NCBI RefSeq assembly: GCF_014201335.1
Contig: NZ_JACHEB010000005.1
Coordinates: 186,001 to 250,000, forward strand
Source: Tunturiibacter gelidiferens
GTDB lineage: Bacteria; Acidobacteriota; Terriglobia; Terriglobales; Acidobacteriaceae
Length of the DNA: 64,000 nucleotides
Reading direction: 5' to 3'
The position numbers were made by a program, and so were the translations under genes. Of the stretch, positions 1 through 8,118 are shown one piece after another. Below the pieces are notes generated by a model. It was given only the letters and a program-made list of their open reading frames with translations, did not search any database and was not told the DNA's origin. Numbering within the stretch: position 1 is the stretch's first letter; each line of letters starts with the position of its first letter.

Positions 1-209
1 ACGGGGGCGGGGGACATCTTTGCGAAGATATCGAGAAAGACTGGGATGCAGCCGAGTCCCGAGACGACACAGGCCTGCTTCGCGATGATGGTTCCGGAGG
101 CTCGCAGATCTGGGGCGATCGTTAGAGCGGTGGTGACGTCGTTGGCGACTTTGTCTTCTGCCAGGGCAGCTTCAAGGATGGTGCGAATCCGTTTGCTCTT
201 CCAGTCCAT
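1..209 (-). CDS. nadC: Nicotinate-nucleotide pyrophosphorylase (carboxylating), N-terminal part only
   Basis: Quinolinate phosphoribosyltransferase converts quinolinate and PRPP to nicotinate mononucleotide in de novo NAD synthesis. Only the first 69 codons lie in the window; the rest runs off the left edge. The visible N-terminus reads MDWKSKRIRTILEAAL, followed by an acidic EDK and a DVTT motif (the family's EDxxxxDxTT signature) and then a VSGLG stretch matching the conserved G-(V/L)-xxG strand. The start is the ATG at 207-209. With no active-site Arg/Lys residues in view the call rests on the N-terminal domain alone. Confidence 0.75.
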   Translation of the reverse strand, partial: MDWKSKRIRTILEAALAEDKVANDVTTALTIAPDLRASGTIIAKQACVVSGLGCIPVFLDIFAKMSPAP

Positions 210-236
210 TCTGTAATCCTAAACCTCTTGTTTTTT

Positions 237-276
237 GCAAAAAAAATCCCTGAGGCTGACTGGGAGGATTTTTTGC
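237..276. other. A/T-flanked hairpin upstream of nadC
   Basis: Arms GCAAAAAAAATCC (237-249) and GGATTTTTTGC (266-276) pair with a two-base bulge around a 16-base loop. Poly-A and poly-T flanks give it the look of a weak bidirectional terminator, or of an attenuator in the nadC 5' region. The rest of the 210-474 stretch is AT-richer than the genes around it and holds no convincing ORF. Confidence 0.3.
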
Positions 277-474
277 TATTTATGGGCTATTTCGAGGGGG
301 TTTTGGAGAAACTGCGTATTCGGAGTGGTATTTCGCTGGTGAGATTGTGGTGGATTGATGGTGAAACGTGGTGTTTTGGACGTGTGTTTTTGGGAGGTAG
401 AAAATACGCCGACTTTTGAAGATTTTCCTGTGAAAAATCTTTTGTCGGGAGAGGAGGAGGATTTGTGCGTAGGT

Positions 475-632
475 TGCCCTGCGCGGGCGGCTCCCACTGG
501 GGGTGTGTACCGGCTTCGCCCCGGCCTCCCGATGGTCGGCTGATATCTCATCGCGACCAACGGGAGCGCCAACCGAAGGGGTATACACGTCACGAAGTGA
601 CCGCACAGCGCGTAGCGGGCTGCCTGCAACCC
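475..632. repeat. Inverted pair of a dispersed structured repeat
   Basis: Two copies of the repeat also found at 7671-7740, 35861-35960 and 47217-47274 lie head to head. The left copy (about 475-540) is in minus orientation, the right copy (about 554-632) in plus orientation. Their inner ends TCCCGATGGTCG (528-539) and CGACCAACGGGA (554-565) form a 10 of 12 bp inverted repeat. The right copy contains the hairpin GTCACGAAGTGAC (589-601). It fills the gap between nadC and the 3' end of the DUF2252 gene, a REP/BIME-like placement. Long reading frames across it are not genes. Confidence 0.75.
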
Positions 633-644
633 GTTTTTCTTTGC

Positions 645-1850
645 CTACGCCGTTGCGTAGAGGCGGCAGTGCTCGAGGTAGGCGGTTTCGTGGCTGGCGA
701 TGAGTTCGACGATGCTGCTCCACATCCAGCTCGGGGCGTTGAGGGTCTTCGACCGGTTTCTGGTCAGCTCTGCCGCCCATTGCTTGCGGGTGGCAGCGTC
801 CATCTGGCGGGCGTGGGCTTTGCCGACAATGCAGGCAAGATAGCTGGCGGCGTTGACGGCTTCTTCGCGGGTGAGACGATCGATCTCGAGCTTGAGGTCC
901 TGGGGCATGAGTTCGCGTAGAACGACGGGGCGCCCGAGGAACTTTGCAGCGAGCATGCGTTCTCCGAGATACGGAGACAGGTTCGATGCGCCGGTGACAA
1001 CTCGCTGGGCGAAGTCTTTGGGCATGTCTGCGTTTTTGGCTGCGGGGGCGGCGGCTCGAACGGCCTCTTTGATATCGACGAGGCAGTACTCCTTGTCTTT
1101 CTTTGGCCCTACGCCGAGCAGGACCGCGTAGCGTAGGCGGCCGAGGGAGCTGCAGCCCTTCATCCAGTAGGCGGCGTCGAGCACGCGGACTTTGGCGTCG
1201 TTGTCGCGGTGTTTGAGCGAGGTGATGAGCTTGCGCGCCTCTTCGGTCTCAAAGAGTTTTGTAATTTCTTCCTTCTCCTGGTCAGAGAGCGCCCAGAAGC
1301 GATCGCCCAGCGGGATGGTTGGCTTGACGTCTTCGATGCGCTCCTGCGCCAGATGCCGCCACTCGCGATTGACAGCTTGATGGAGCACGGTCTCGACGGG
1401 GCGCAGGTTCTTTGGATCTTTCGTTGCCTTCTTAGCGCGTTGGGGGATCATGGCGCTGCAGTATCCCTGAACCATCTGCTCCATCATGAGGGCGGTGGTG
1501 ACACCGGGCAGGTCGGAGCCGCGGGCAGCGGTGGCGAGTGATAGGCCGAGCCGGATGAGGTCATGCGCGGGGTTGCCGATGACGGTCTGATCGAGGTCAC
1601 GGATCTCGATCTCTACTTTGCCGTCGGAGTTGGCGACGGGGCCGAGGTTGCCTACGTGGCAGTCGCCGCAGATCCAAATTGGAGGTCCCTGGGGGAGTTT
1701 GCGGGCGGAGTCGGCCTTGAGCCACTCATAGAACTGGAGTGTGTTTCCACGGACATAGGCGTGCGCAGAGCGTGCCATCTTGAGGCGGCGGCGTTCTTCG
1801 AGGATTGCTTGACGATCGGCTGGTTTGATCTCAACTACTTTTTTCCGCAT
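645..1850 (-). CDS. DUF2252 family protein (kinase-like fold)
   Basis: A 401-aa protein of the DUF2252 family, function not established. The first third carries ICGDCHVGN and, about 20 residues on, RDLDQTVIGNP. These resemble the catalytic HGDxHxxN and metal-binding DxD motifs of aminoglycoside-phosphotransferase-like kinases, so a small-molecule phosphotransferase is plausible but inferred. Length and motif order fit the family. The ATG at 1850 is preferred over the TTG one codon upstream; no clear Shine-Dalgarno is visible. It is transcribed away from the SDR gene at 2114, with 263 bp between them containing no other gene. Confidence 0.8.
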   Translation of the reverse strand: MRKKVVEIKPADRQAILEERRRLKMARSAHAYVRGNTLQFYEWLKADSARKLPQGPPIWICGDCHVGNLGPVANSDGKVEIEIRDLDQTVIGNPAHDLIRLGLSLATAARGSDLPGVTTALMMEQMVQGYCSAMIPQRAKKATKDPKNLRPVETVLHQAVNREWRHLAQERIEDVKPTIPLGDRFWALSDQEKEEITKLFETEEARKLITSLKHRDNDAKVRVLDAAYWMKGCSSLGRLRYAVLLGVGPKKDKEYCLVDIKEAVRAAAPAAKNADMPKDFAQRVVTGASNLSPYLGERMLAAKFLGRPVVLRELMPQDLKLEIDRLTREEAVNAASYLACIVGKAHARQMDAATRKQWAAELTRNRSKTLNAPSWMWSSIVELIASHETAYLEHCRLYATA

Positions 1851-2113
1851 CAACCAGTATTAGCAGAAAATTCACATTTGTTGTGTGTCTTGCGTGCGAC
1901 ATGTGCGCGTGGTGAAAGTTTTCGATAGTGATCAGTTTGATGGAATGACTCAACTTGGCGAAGAGACGAATTTCGATCCTCACCTTTTTGAGTGCAGATG
2001 ATCGCTTCGCTGGAATGCACGTCGACCCGAATTCTGCATCGTTGGGAACGACCTGACATCTATTAGATGAATATCGAAGTGTCGAATTCAAGAGACGAAA
2101 GAGGAAGCATTTC

Positions 2114-2866
2114 ATGGCGAAGCTTGCGGGTAAGGTAGCAGTGGTTACAGGAGCATCAAAAGGCATTGGCGCCTCCATCGCCAAGCACTTGGCGGCCGAG
2201 GGAGCCTCGATCGTTGTGAACTACGCTTCGAGCAAGGAGGGCGCCGACAAGGTCGTTGCTGAGATTGTCAAAGCTGGTGGCAAGGCCATAGCGGTCGGCG
2301 GCAGTGTCGCGAAAGAACCCGAAGTCATCGAGCTTCTTGCCAAGACGAAGGAGGCCTACGGCAAGGTGGACATCCTCATCAACAACGCGGGCGTCTTCGC
2401 GTTTGGCCCGGTCGACCAGATCACCCCGGAAGAGTACCACCGCCAGTACGACACCAATGTGCTCGGGGTCTTTCTAGCTACTAAGCATGCACTGCCCCTC
2501 TTTCCTGAGACCGGTGGCAGTATCGTCAACATCAGTTCGGTGGTCAGCACCTTCGCTCCTCCGTTCGGCTCGGTTTACTCGGGAACCAAGGGCGCCCTTG
2601 ACACCATCACCAAGTCGCTTGCCAAGGAGCTTGGCCCCCGTAAGATCCGGGTCAATGCCATCAACCCCGGCATGGTTGAGACAGAAGGCGCAGTAAGCCT
2701 CGGTGTAATCGGCAGCGATATGGAGAAGCAAACGGTCGCAACGACGCCACTTGGCCGCATCGGACAGCCGGAAGACATCGCCCTACCGACAGTGTTCCTG
2801 GCCTCAGAGGATGCACGTTGGATCACTGGCGAGACGATCTTCGTCTCAGGTGGATCGGGTATCTAA
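2114..2866 (+). CDS. SDR family oxidoreductase (FabG / glucose dehydrogenase-like)
   Basis: A classical short-chain dehydrogenase of 250 aa, the usual length. It has the Rossmann glycine motif TGASKGIG (residues 12-19), NNAG (90-93), and the catalytic set N115, S142, Y155 and K159 (YSGTK). The N-terminus after the first beta strand (NYASS) suggests NADP preference, which is an inference. The C-terminus has the typical ITGETIFVSGG end. Substrate cannot be told; FabG-like ketoacyl reductase, glucose 1-dehydrogenase or polyol dehydrogenase are all possible. AGAGGA lies a good distance before the ATG. The gene is single and ends just before a strong terminator. Confidence 0.9.
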   Translation: MAKLAGKVAVVTGASKGIGASIAKHLAAEGASIVVNYASSKEGADKVVAEIVKAGGKAIAVGGSVAKEPEVIELLAKTKEAYGKVDILINNAGVFAFGPVDQITPEEYHRQYDTNVLGVFLATKHALPLFPETGGSIVNISSVVSTFAPPFGSVYSGTKGALDTITKSLAKELGPRKIRVNAINPGMVETEGAVSLGVIGSDMEKQTVATTPLGRIGQPEDIALPTVFLASEDARWITGETIFVSGGSGI

Positions 2867-2885
2867 GCCGTTTTGAAGCAAACGG

Positions 2886-2916
2886 AAGAGGAGAGCTTAC
2901 ATGCTCTCCTCTTTTT
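2886..2916 (+). terminator. Rho-independent terminator of the SDR gene
   Basis: An 11-bp stem (2886-2896 with 2903-2913, core GAGGAGAGC/GCTCTCCTC), loop TTACAT, followed by a T run at 2912-2916. It lies 20 bp after the stop codon at 2866. The exported-protein gene on the other strand ends at 2945, so it may serve both directions. Confidence 0.9.
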
Positions 2917-2944
2917 CGTTCAGACTTTCGATCTATGTGGGCTT

Positions 2945-4042
2945 CTAGTTCGAAGCCTTCTGTGAAATCTCTTTAAACCCAGGCGGGACAATAAAGCTTG
3001 AGGCGTTTACGGTTCGGGAAAAACTGGTCAACTGAGTATTCGTCTCCATCAACACGCTTGAGGTTGGCTGTGCTGGCGTTGCCTCCGAGTCAGAGTCAGT
3101 TGGAGGGGGATCAGGCTTCTTCTTATGGCCGAACCCTCCAAGTCCGCCGAATGCTCCTAATTTGCTGGCTATCGCGGCAGAAGTCGATTGCTGCGCGACT
3201 TCTCCTGCAGTCGGCGTCGCAGGTTGAGCATCTGCGGGAGGCAAGGGAGCTTCCGAAGCGGCCGGTAACGGTTTGCCGTCCGTGGTCATTCCCATCCTCA
3301 TGACCTGGAGTACGGGAGTTCCTTGCAGCTTGGACATCTCTTTCGCCATCTCTGCCATTCCCTGACTGGCGCCCTGATACTGCGCCAGCATGGCTGGGTT
3401 GATCGCGCCAGTGAAAACCGTTCCCATCTTCAGCGCGAACTTGCGATAGAACTCCCTAACCTCGTCGTACCCCGGAATCTCGGCCGCCAGCCACATATCG
3501 TTCGTTATTGCCATGGAGCCTGTCTGCCCTGAACTCTTGTCAGTGGCATCCATATTCATGTTGAGAATCGACTCGTTCGCGTTCAACCCAGCGACTTCCC
3601 TGGATTGGCCAGTACTCCGCACGTGGACCTGGAACTTTATATCCGTATCCGCTGGTTGTTCTTGAGTTGATTTCGCAGTCTTTTGCTGTTGAGCTTTTGC
3701 CTTCTCCGCAGCGGCCTGCATCTGCTGCTTCATCTCTGCAAAGGTTGTGACCGTATATTGTCGTTTCGAGTTGTCGATATTCGTGATTGTCTCTGCATCA
3801 AGGTCGATGATCTCAGTTCGATCGGTGTTGATGTGAGCCATGCGATTGCCTTGTATTGAGACGGTTGACACAGTTGGCTCTCCCACCTGGCGAGCCTGTT
3901 TGCTGAAAGTTCCGGCCATTTTCATGAGGCCCAACATTGATCCACCTGTCATTTGCGTTGTTTCTGTATACGTAAAATCCGCATGAAGTGAGAGACTCGC
4001 ACCCACAAGAATTCCCAGTACTCCAAATGTGACGACCTTCAT
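2945..4042 (-). CDS. Exported protein of unknown function (DUF4412-like)
   Basis: The start at 4042 is chosen because GGGAG lies 8 nt upstream and a clean signal peptide follows (MKVVTFGVLGILVGASLSLHA, cleaved after HA). That gives 365 aa; a longer reading from 4093 adds 17 residues with no signal character. The mature protein has a Met-rich N-terminal stretch, a segment in which threonine-rich strands alternate (ITNIDNSKRQYTV), a Gln/Ala/Lys-rich helix, and a Pro-rich C-terminal part. The pattern of a membrane-released protein reporting TDRTEIIDLDAETI resembles DUF4412 proteins, but no function can be given. Confidence 0.7.
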   Translation of the reverse strand: MKVVTFGVLGILVGASLSLHADFTYTETTQMTGGSMLGLMKMAGTFSKQARQVGEPTVSTVSIQGNRMAHINTDRTEIIDLDAETITNIDNSKRQYTVTTFAEMKQQMQAAAEKAKAQQQKTAKSTQEQPADTDIKFQVHVRSTGQSREVAGLNANESILNMNMDATDKSSGQTGSMAITNDMWLAAEIPGYDEVREFYRKFALKMGTVFTGAINPAMLAQYQGASQGMAEMAKEMSKLQGTPVLQVMRMGMTTDGKPLPAASEAPLPPADAQPATPTAGEVAQQSTSAAIASKLGAFGGLGGFGHKKKPDPPPTDSDSEATPAQPTSSVLMETNTQLTSFSRTVNASSFIVPPGFKEISQKASN

Positions 4043-4308
4043 TTTGTGTCTCCCTGTGCTGAAGTTTCTTCCCCGGCCCATGGATCTCAACAAAAGTGAA
4101 CTCGATCAGAGACTTCTCGAGCTCAAGTCGAAATAAATCACGCAAGCCTTTTGAAGGCTCCCCACCTTAGCCACTAACGCCACTACACAAGGCAGTGCGA
4201 GCTATTCACAGCGGGATTATTACATACTTGTCAGGTCTCAAGGACACGTGGGCAGCGCGGGCGCGTTTCCTAAAGACGGAGTCTTGAGAATCTCCGGGGT
4301 CGTACTCT

Positions 4309-4329
4309 CCGAAAAGCTGACCTTTTCGG
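4309..4329. other. Hairpin downstream of the ABC permease gene
   Basis: CCGAAAAG (4309-4316) and CTTTTCGG (4322-4329) form a perfect 8-bp stem with a 5-base loop, 49 bp past the permease stop codon on the minus strand. There is no following T run, so it is a weak terminator or an RNA 3'-end stabiliser. The rest of the 335-bp gap 4043-4377 has no gene or RNA that I can recognise. Confidence 0.35.
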
Positions 4330-4377
4330 AAACTAACGTGGCTGGACGGGAGGCGATCGTTTTCGTCCCCTCGACAA

Positions 4378-5409
4378 CTAGCGCCAGCGGAAGATGCGCA
4401 GGGAGATGGCGAAGGGGATGATGAGCCATGCCAAGAGGATGGCTACGGGCGCGATGAGCTGCTGCAGGCTCAGTCCTTGAAGCATGTTGCCGCGCATGGC
4501 GTTGATGGCGGCGGTGAGAGGCAGGGCTCGAATCAGGGGCTGGACGACTGCGGGAAAACGTGTGGAGGAGAAGAAGACTCCGGAGAAGATCCACATGGGG
4601 AACATGACGAAGTTCATGAGGCCGGAGACGGCTTCGATGGTCTTGGCGCGGGAGGCTGTGAGTAAGCCAAGGGCGGAGAAGGCCAGTGAGGTGAGAACGC
4701 AGAGCAGAGCGAGCTGCAGGATCGATCCGCGGAAGGGCACTCCGAAGACAAGTCTCGCAAAGCCGAGAAAGGCGGCGACTTCGATGACGAGCATGACCAG
4801 GCGCGAGAGGAGGAAGGATGCGAGGTACTGCCAGCGTGACATGGGCGAGGCTACGAGACGCTTGAGTAGTTTCTTTTGTCTCGCGTCTACGATGGCGAAT
4901 CCCATTCCCCACATGGCGGAGCCCATGAGGTTCATGCCCAACAGGCCGGGTACTACGAAGTCGATGTAGCGGGAGCCGGTCTCGTGGACGAGTTCCTCTT
5001 TGGTGGGGAGGGCTTCGTGTCTGCCGGCTGCGGTTTGGATGGCGCGGTCGGCGAGGAGCTTTGCGGTTCGCGCGTCGGGGTTGGTGGAGTCGTACTGGTA
5101 GATGGTTGTGTCGGGTCTCTGCACGGCGAGGAGCAAGATGCGTCCTGTGGCTAAGGCTTGCGTTCCTGTGGCCTCGTCCATTGTTATGGAGGTGAGAAGC
5201 TTGTCGGTGTTGAGCGCCTGGGTTAGTTGCAGCGTGGTTGCGCCAACCTGGAGGACTTCGGGTGGACGATTGCGAAAGGCGATGCCGAGGCCGGCGGCGA
5301 GAAGGATGGGGAAGATGAAGATCCAGAAGATCGCCTCGGGCTCGCGCAGGAAGAGGCGGAAGCGCATCATCGTGAGTTGATAGAGGCTGCTGAACTCCAG
5401 ATTATTCAT
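4378..5409 (-). CDS. ABC-2 type transporter permease
   Basis: Inner-membrane permease of an exporter, 343 aa. One membrane segment lies near the N-terminus (about residues 25-45, WIFIFPILLAAGLGIAF). A large extracytoplasmic loop of about 130 residues follows, then five segments (about 165-185, 205-230, 240-265, 270-300, 315-335). This is the one-plus-five layout of DrrB/YhhJ-type ABC-2 permeases. The C-terminal FMFPMWIFSGVFF is the family signature region. It overlaps the ATPase gene by 8 bp and so is translationally coupled to it. Cargo is unknown; drugs, lipids or polysaccharides are usual for the family. Confidence 0.9.
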   Translation of the reverse strand: MNNLEFSSLYQLTMMRFRLFLREPEAIFWIFIFPILLAAGLGIAFRNRPPEVLQVGATTLQLTQALNTDKLLTSITMDEATGTQALATGRILLLAVQRPDTTIYQYDSTNPDARTAKLLADRAIQTAAGRHEALPTKEELVHETGSRYIDFVVPGLLGMNLMGSAMWGMGFAIVDARQKKLLKRLVASPMSRWQYLASFLLSRLVMLVIEVAAFLGFARLVFGVPFRGSILQLALLCVLTSLAFSALGLLTASRAKTIEAVSGLMNFVMFPMWIFSGVFFSSTRFPAVVQPLIRALPLTAAINAMRGNMLQGLSLQQLIAPVAILLAWLIIPFAISLRIFRWR

Positions 5410-6364
5410 CGCGCAGGTTCCTTCCGGTGAGGCTTACGAAGACATCTTCGAGTGTGGCCGAGTGGGTGCGGAACTCGTCGAGGTGAAGGCCTTGCGAGGC
5501 TAGTACGGAGAAGATTTTTGGCACGGCGGTGTGGAGTTCGCGTACGGAGAGCTGGTGGATGCCTGCGGTGAGGCGGTGGGACTCCACTCCGTCGATTGCA
5601 GTGAGGAGGGCTGGATCGACTGCGCCATCTCTGTTGTCGCGGCTGGTAGCGGCAAACTCTACGATGTGCTCTCCGCCGACGGAGGCGATGAGCCGCGGTG
5701 GCGTGTCGAGCGCGATGATGCGGCCGTGATCCATGATGGCGACGCGATCGCACAGGCGCTCGGCTTCGTCCATGTAGTGCGTGGTGAGGATGATGGTGCG
5801 GCCTTCCTGCTTGAGGCGGTCGAGGAGGTCCCACAGGTTGCGCCGGGCCTGGGGGTCGAGGCCGGTAGTTGGCTCGTCGAGGAAGAGCAGCTCGGGATCG
5901 CCCACGAGGGCGCAGGCCATGGCGAGGCGTTGCTTCTGGCCGCCGGAGAGTGTGCCGACGCGGGCGCTACGCTTCTCTTCGAGTTGTGCGGTTTTGATGG
6001 AATCTTCGACGGTGATGCCGCGGTGGAAGAAGCTGCGGAAGAGGCGCAGGGTTTCTTCGACGGTCATCTTCTCGGAGAACTGGGTCTCCTGCAACTGCAG
6101 GCCGATGCGTTGGCGAAGCTCGTCTGCATTGGTGCGCCAGTTGAGGCCGAGGAGTTCGACGTCGCCGCTGTCGGGTGCTGTGAGGCCTTCGCAGATCTCG
6201 ATTGTGGTCGTCTTTCCTGCGCCGTTTGGGCCGAGGAGACCGAAACACTCGCCCGGCGTTACCTCTAGATCGATGCCATTCACGGCTACGACATCAGCGA
6301 ACGTCTTGCGGACTCCGCGCAACAGCAGCGATGGACGGTCGGCCTGCGGCTTTGCGTTCAGCAT
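5402..6364 (-). CDS. ABC transporter ATP-binding protein (DrrA/CcmA-type)
   Basis: The 320-aa ATPase partner of the ABC-2 permease. Walker A GPNGAGKTT is at residues 45-53, the Q-loop near Q92, the signature LSGGQKQR at 139-146, and Walker B LLFLDEPTTGLDP at 159-171. The H-loop histidine follows (ILTTHYMDEAERL). The extra C-terminal 90 residues are the DrrA-type regulatory domain (DUF4162-like), ending LEDVFVSLTGR. Its ATG lies inside the last codons of the arginase-fold gene (7-bp overlap, stop TGA within ATGCTGA), so the three genes form one coupled operon. Confidence 0.95.
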   Translation of the reverse strand: MLNAKPQADRPSLLLRGVRKTFADVVAVNGIDLEVTPGECFGLLGPNGAGKTTTIEICEGLTAPDSGDVELLGLNWRTNADELRQRIGLQLQETQFSEKMTVEETLRLFRSFFHRGITVEDSIKTAQLEEKRSARVGTLSGGQKQRLAMACALVGDPELLFLDEPTTGLDPQARRNLWDLLDRLKQEGRTIILTTHYMDEAERLCDRVAIMDHGRIIALDTPPRLIASVGGEHIVEFAATSRDNRDGAVDPALLTAIDGVESHRLTAGIHQLSVRELHTAVPKIFSVLASQGLHLDEFRTHSATLEDVFVSLTGRNLRDE

Positions 6365-7353
6365 GGAGAGGTGGCCTTTGGCTTCGAGGGTGGCAGCTTG
6401 TCGACGAGGATCTGGACAAGCTGATGGACGGAGGTTTGACCGACGTCACGGAGAGCGGCGTATTCGCTGATTTCGATGTGACGAATGCGGGGATCTTGAA
6501 GCAGTAAGCCGATCAGCTCTTTGCCTTCTTCGAGGCTGAGTCCTTGTTCGTGAGGGAAGTAGATTGCGGTCAGATCGCTTGCGCGGAAGACGTCGATATC
6601 CAGGTGCAACAGGATTGCAGCCGAGGGTGGTATCGCTGCGAGAATTTGCTGGGCCGATTGTCGAATCCCGATGCGCCGGAGATCGGCCAGAGAGGTGGAC
6701 TGGATGCCTGTTTCCGGCGACTGCGAAGGGGTGGTCCAACCCACGAAGGAGACCTGCGAGGGTTTGAGCGGTGGCCCGTTCCAAAACGGAGAGTCATGGG
6801 TGAGAAACCAGACGGCACAGGAGGCGGCGCTCTGACTGCGGGAGGAGATTGGCGCTGCGTCGTCGCAGTCTCCGTCGATGTAGAGGACGTGAATGTCGTT
6901 TGATGTGGCTTTGCTTAAGGCTTGTGCAGTTCCTACGACGATGCTGCAGTCGCAACCAATCAACAGCGGAGTTTGTCCGGGCTGAGCGAGTGTTCCGGCG
7001 AGATGCTTGCTCAGCAGGTCCCAGACAATTCGTGGAGCTGGCCAGTTTCTGACGGGAGGAATGGAGTGATGGGGAAGATAGCTGGGTATCGGGAGATTGC
7101 CGGCATCGACAGCGTTGCGGCCGGCGTCGTTCAGCCGCTTTACCAGATCGGCGTCACGGTAGGCCTGAGCGTCGTTCTCGTTTCCGGGATAGAGCGATCC
7201 TGCGCGAAGTGGAACTCCTAGAACTACGTAAGTCGGAGTTGCCTGGTGTGCGTTGGGAGATGGGTGGATCGGTTGCCCTTCGGCGTGCGTGCCGTCCAGC
7301 GTGAGCCGAAGAGCAGCTGCGCCCGCTGTGGTCAGGAACTCTCGCCTCTTCAT
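6358..7353 (-). CDS. Tat-exported arginase/agmatinase-fold protein with altered metal ligands
   Basis: A 331-aa protein of the ureohydrolase (arginase/deacetylase-like) fold. The N-terminus MKRREFLTTAG is a twin-arginine signal, so it should act in the periplasm, unusual for this fold. The canonical ligand motifs are recognisable but changed: GGDHS is GCDCS (133-137, His replaced by C136), DAHxD is DGDCD (160-164, middle His replaced by D162), while SxDxD survives as HLDIDVF (D252, D254). Both histidine ligands of the binuclear manganese site are therefore missing, and normal arginase chemistry is doubtful. It is first in an operon with an ABC exporter and overlaps the ATPase start. It may bind rather than hydrolyse a guanidino compound; this is inference. 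Confidence 0.75.
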   Translation of the reverse strand: MKRREFLTTAGAAALRLTLDGTHAEGQPIHPSPNAHQATPTYVVLGVPLRAGSLYPGNENDAQAYRDADLVKRLNDAGRNAVDAGNLPIPSYLPHHSIPPVRNWPAPRIVWDLLSKHLAGTLAQPGQTPLLIGCDCSIVVGTAQALSKATSNDIHVLYIDGDCDDAAPISSRSQSAASCAVWFLTHDSPFWNGPPLKPSQVSFVGWTTPSQSPETGIQSTSLADLRRIGIRQSAQQILAAIPPSAAILLHLDIDVFRASDLTAIYFPHEQGLSLEEGKELIGLLLQDPRIRHIEISEYAALRDVGQTSVHQLVQILVDKLPPSKPKATSPC

Positions 7354-7415
7354 TCAGCACCTCGTTGCGGCAAAGCGGTCTGAAGACAAGTTTTACCTGA
7401 TACAAGCGGGAAACG

Positions 7416-7637
7416 TCAGCTTTCTTTGCGGTAGAGGAGTTCGCGCATGGCTTGTCTTCTGGCGGCGTTCGCTTCACTCTCGTTCTTGCGTTCGTCGGCG
7501 TCCATGTGGCGCTTGGTAACGGGGTCTGTTGATTCTTCGGTGCTGCACTCTGGACAGCGATTGGCGAAGCCTGGTTTATCGGGTTTCAACTCGAACTCTT
7601 CGGAGCAAACGGCACAGACTTTGATCGGAAAAGGCAT
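7416..7637 (-). CDS. Small zinc-ribbon protein
   Basis: A 73-aa protein with two Cys pairs, C8-x2-C11 and C28-x2-C31 (CAVC and CPEC), forming a zinc ribbon. A highly charged helical tail rich in Arg, Glu and Ala follows. The ATG at 7637 is chosen because GGAG lies just before it; an in-frame ATG at 7646 would add three residues but has no ribosome site. Acidobacterial genomes carry such short ribbon proteins; the function is unknown. Its upstream side faces the dispersed repeat at 7671-7740. Confidence 0.7.
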   Translation of the reverse strand: MPFPIKVCAVCSEEFELKPDKPGFANRCPECSTEESTDPVTKRHMDADERKNESEANAARRQAMRELLYRKES

Positions 7638-7670
7638 AATCTCCATGATAAAACGACTGCGGTTTTAGTG

Positions 7671-7740
7671 CGCCCTGCGCGGGCGGCGCCCACTTCCTGG
7701 GGTGTATACCGGCTTCGCCTTGGGCCTCCCGTTGGTCGGC
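7671..7740 (-). repeat. Copy of the dispersed structured repeat (minus orientation)
   Basis: About 70 bp closely matching the left copy at 475-540: the shared blocks are CCCTGCGCGGGCGG, TACCGGCTTCGCC and GGCCTCCCG followed by TGGTCGGC. Here it lies in the divergent gap between the zinc-ribbon gene and the ArsR gene. It is followed by a T run at 7745-7751, so read on the plus strand it could end transcription. Confidence 0.75.
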
Positions 7741-7786
7741 AGGGATTTTTTTGCGGCCGCTGTTGCATTATGAACTTGACCAATTT

Positions 7787-7823
7787 TTACGTAAGTATTA
7801 GCTTACGGTAAGTGAATACTTAC
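7787..7823. promoter_or_regulatory. Nested palindrome over the arsR-type start codon, likely autoregulatory operator
   Basis: The outer arms GTAAGTATT (7791-7799) and AATACTTAC (7815-7823) are a perfect 9-bp inverted repeat. Inside lies CTTACGGTAAG (7802-7812), itself palindromic, and TTACGTAA (7787-7794) abuts the left arm. GTAAG or CTTAC therefore occurs four times in 33 bp. The GTG start at 7812 is inside the structure. ArsR-family repressors bind such interrupted inverted repeats at their own promoters, so repression of this operon by its first gene is likely. Confidence 0.65.
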
Positions 7824-8117
7824 CAAGAGCGTCAATTCGATGCCCTCGGCGATGTGACTCGACGCGCTCTGGTTGAACGGCTTCGTCGCGGACCGCTGCC
7901 GGTAGGAGAGTTGGCGCAAGGTCTTCCAGTGAGCAGGCCAGCGGTCTCGCAGCATCTTCGGATTTTGAAAGAGGCGAAGCTGGTGCGTGATGAGGCGTCA
8001 GGAACGCGGCGGTACTACAGTTTGGATCCGAATGGCTTTGCGATGTTGCGAAAGTATCTGGACAACTTCTGGGGCGAGGCCCTGGAAGCATTTCAAGCGA
8101 AGGTAGAGGAGAAATGA
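7812..8117 (+). CDS. ArsR-family winged-helix transcriptional regulator
   Basis: A 101-aa repressor. The helix-turn-helix spans about residues 30-55 (VGELAQGLPVSRPAVSQHLR) and the wing 60-72 (ASGTRRYYSL), ending with a helix for dimerisation. There are no cysteine metal-site motifs, so this is the non-metal ArsR subtype usually encoded beside an AHSA1 (SRPBCC) gene, as it is here: the next gene starts 1 base after this stop. The start is GTG. It overlaps a strong palindrome and lacks a good Shine-Dalgarno, so the true start could be slightly different. Confidence 0.9.
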   Translation: MNTYQERQFDALGDVTRRALVERLRRGPLPVGELAQGLPVSRPAVSQHLRILKEAKLVRDEASGTRRYYSLDPNGFAMLRKYLDNFWGEALEAFQAKVEEK

Positions 8118-8118
8118 C

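Noticed and set aside
1831..2184. 117-codon minus-strand frame between the DUF2252 and SDR genes
   Set aside because: It overlaps both neighbours, has no ribosome site and no domain; the region is better read as promoter DNA.
4238..4912. 224-codon Arg/His/Pro-rich frame on the minus strand
   Set aside because: It lies inside the ABC permease gene in another frame; composition is typical of a shadow frame in GC-rich DNA.
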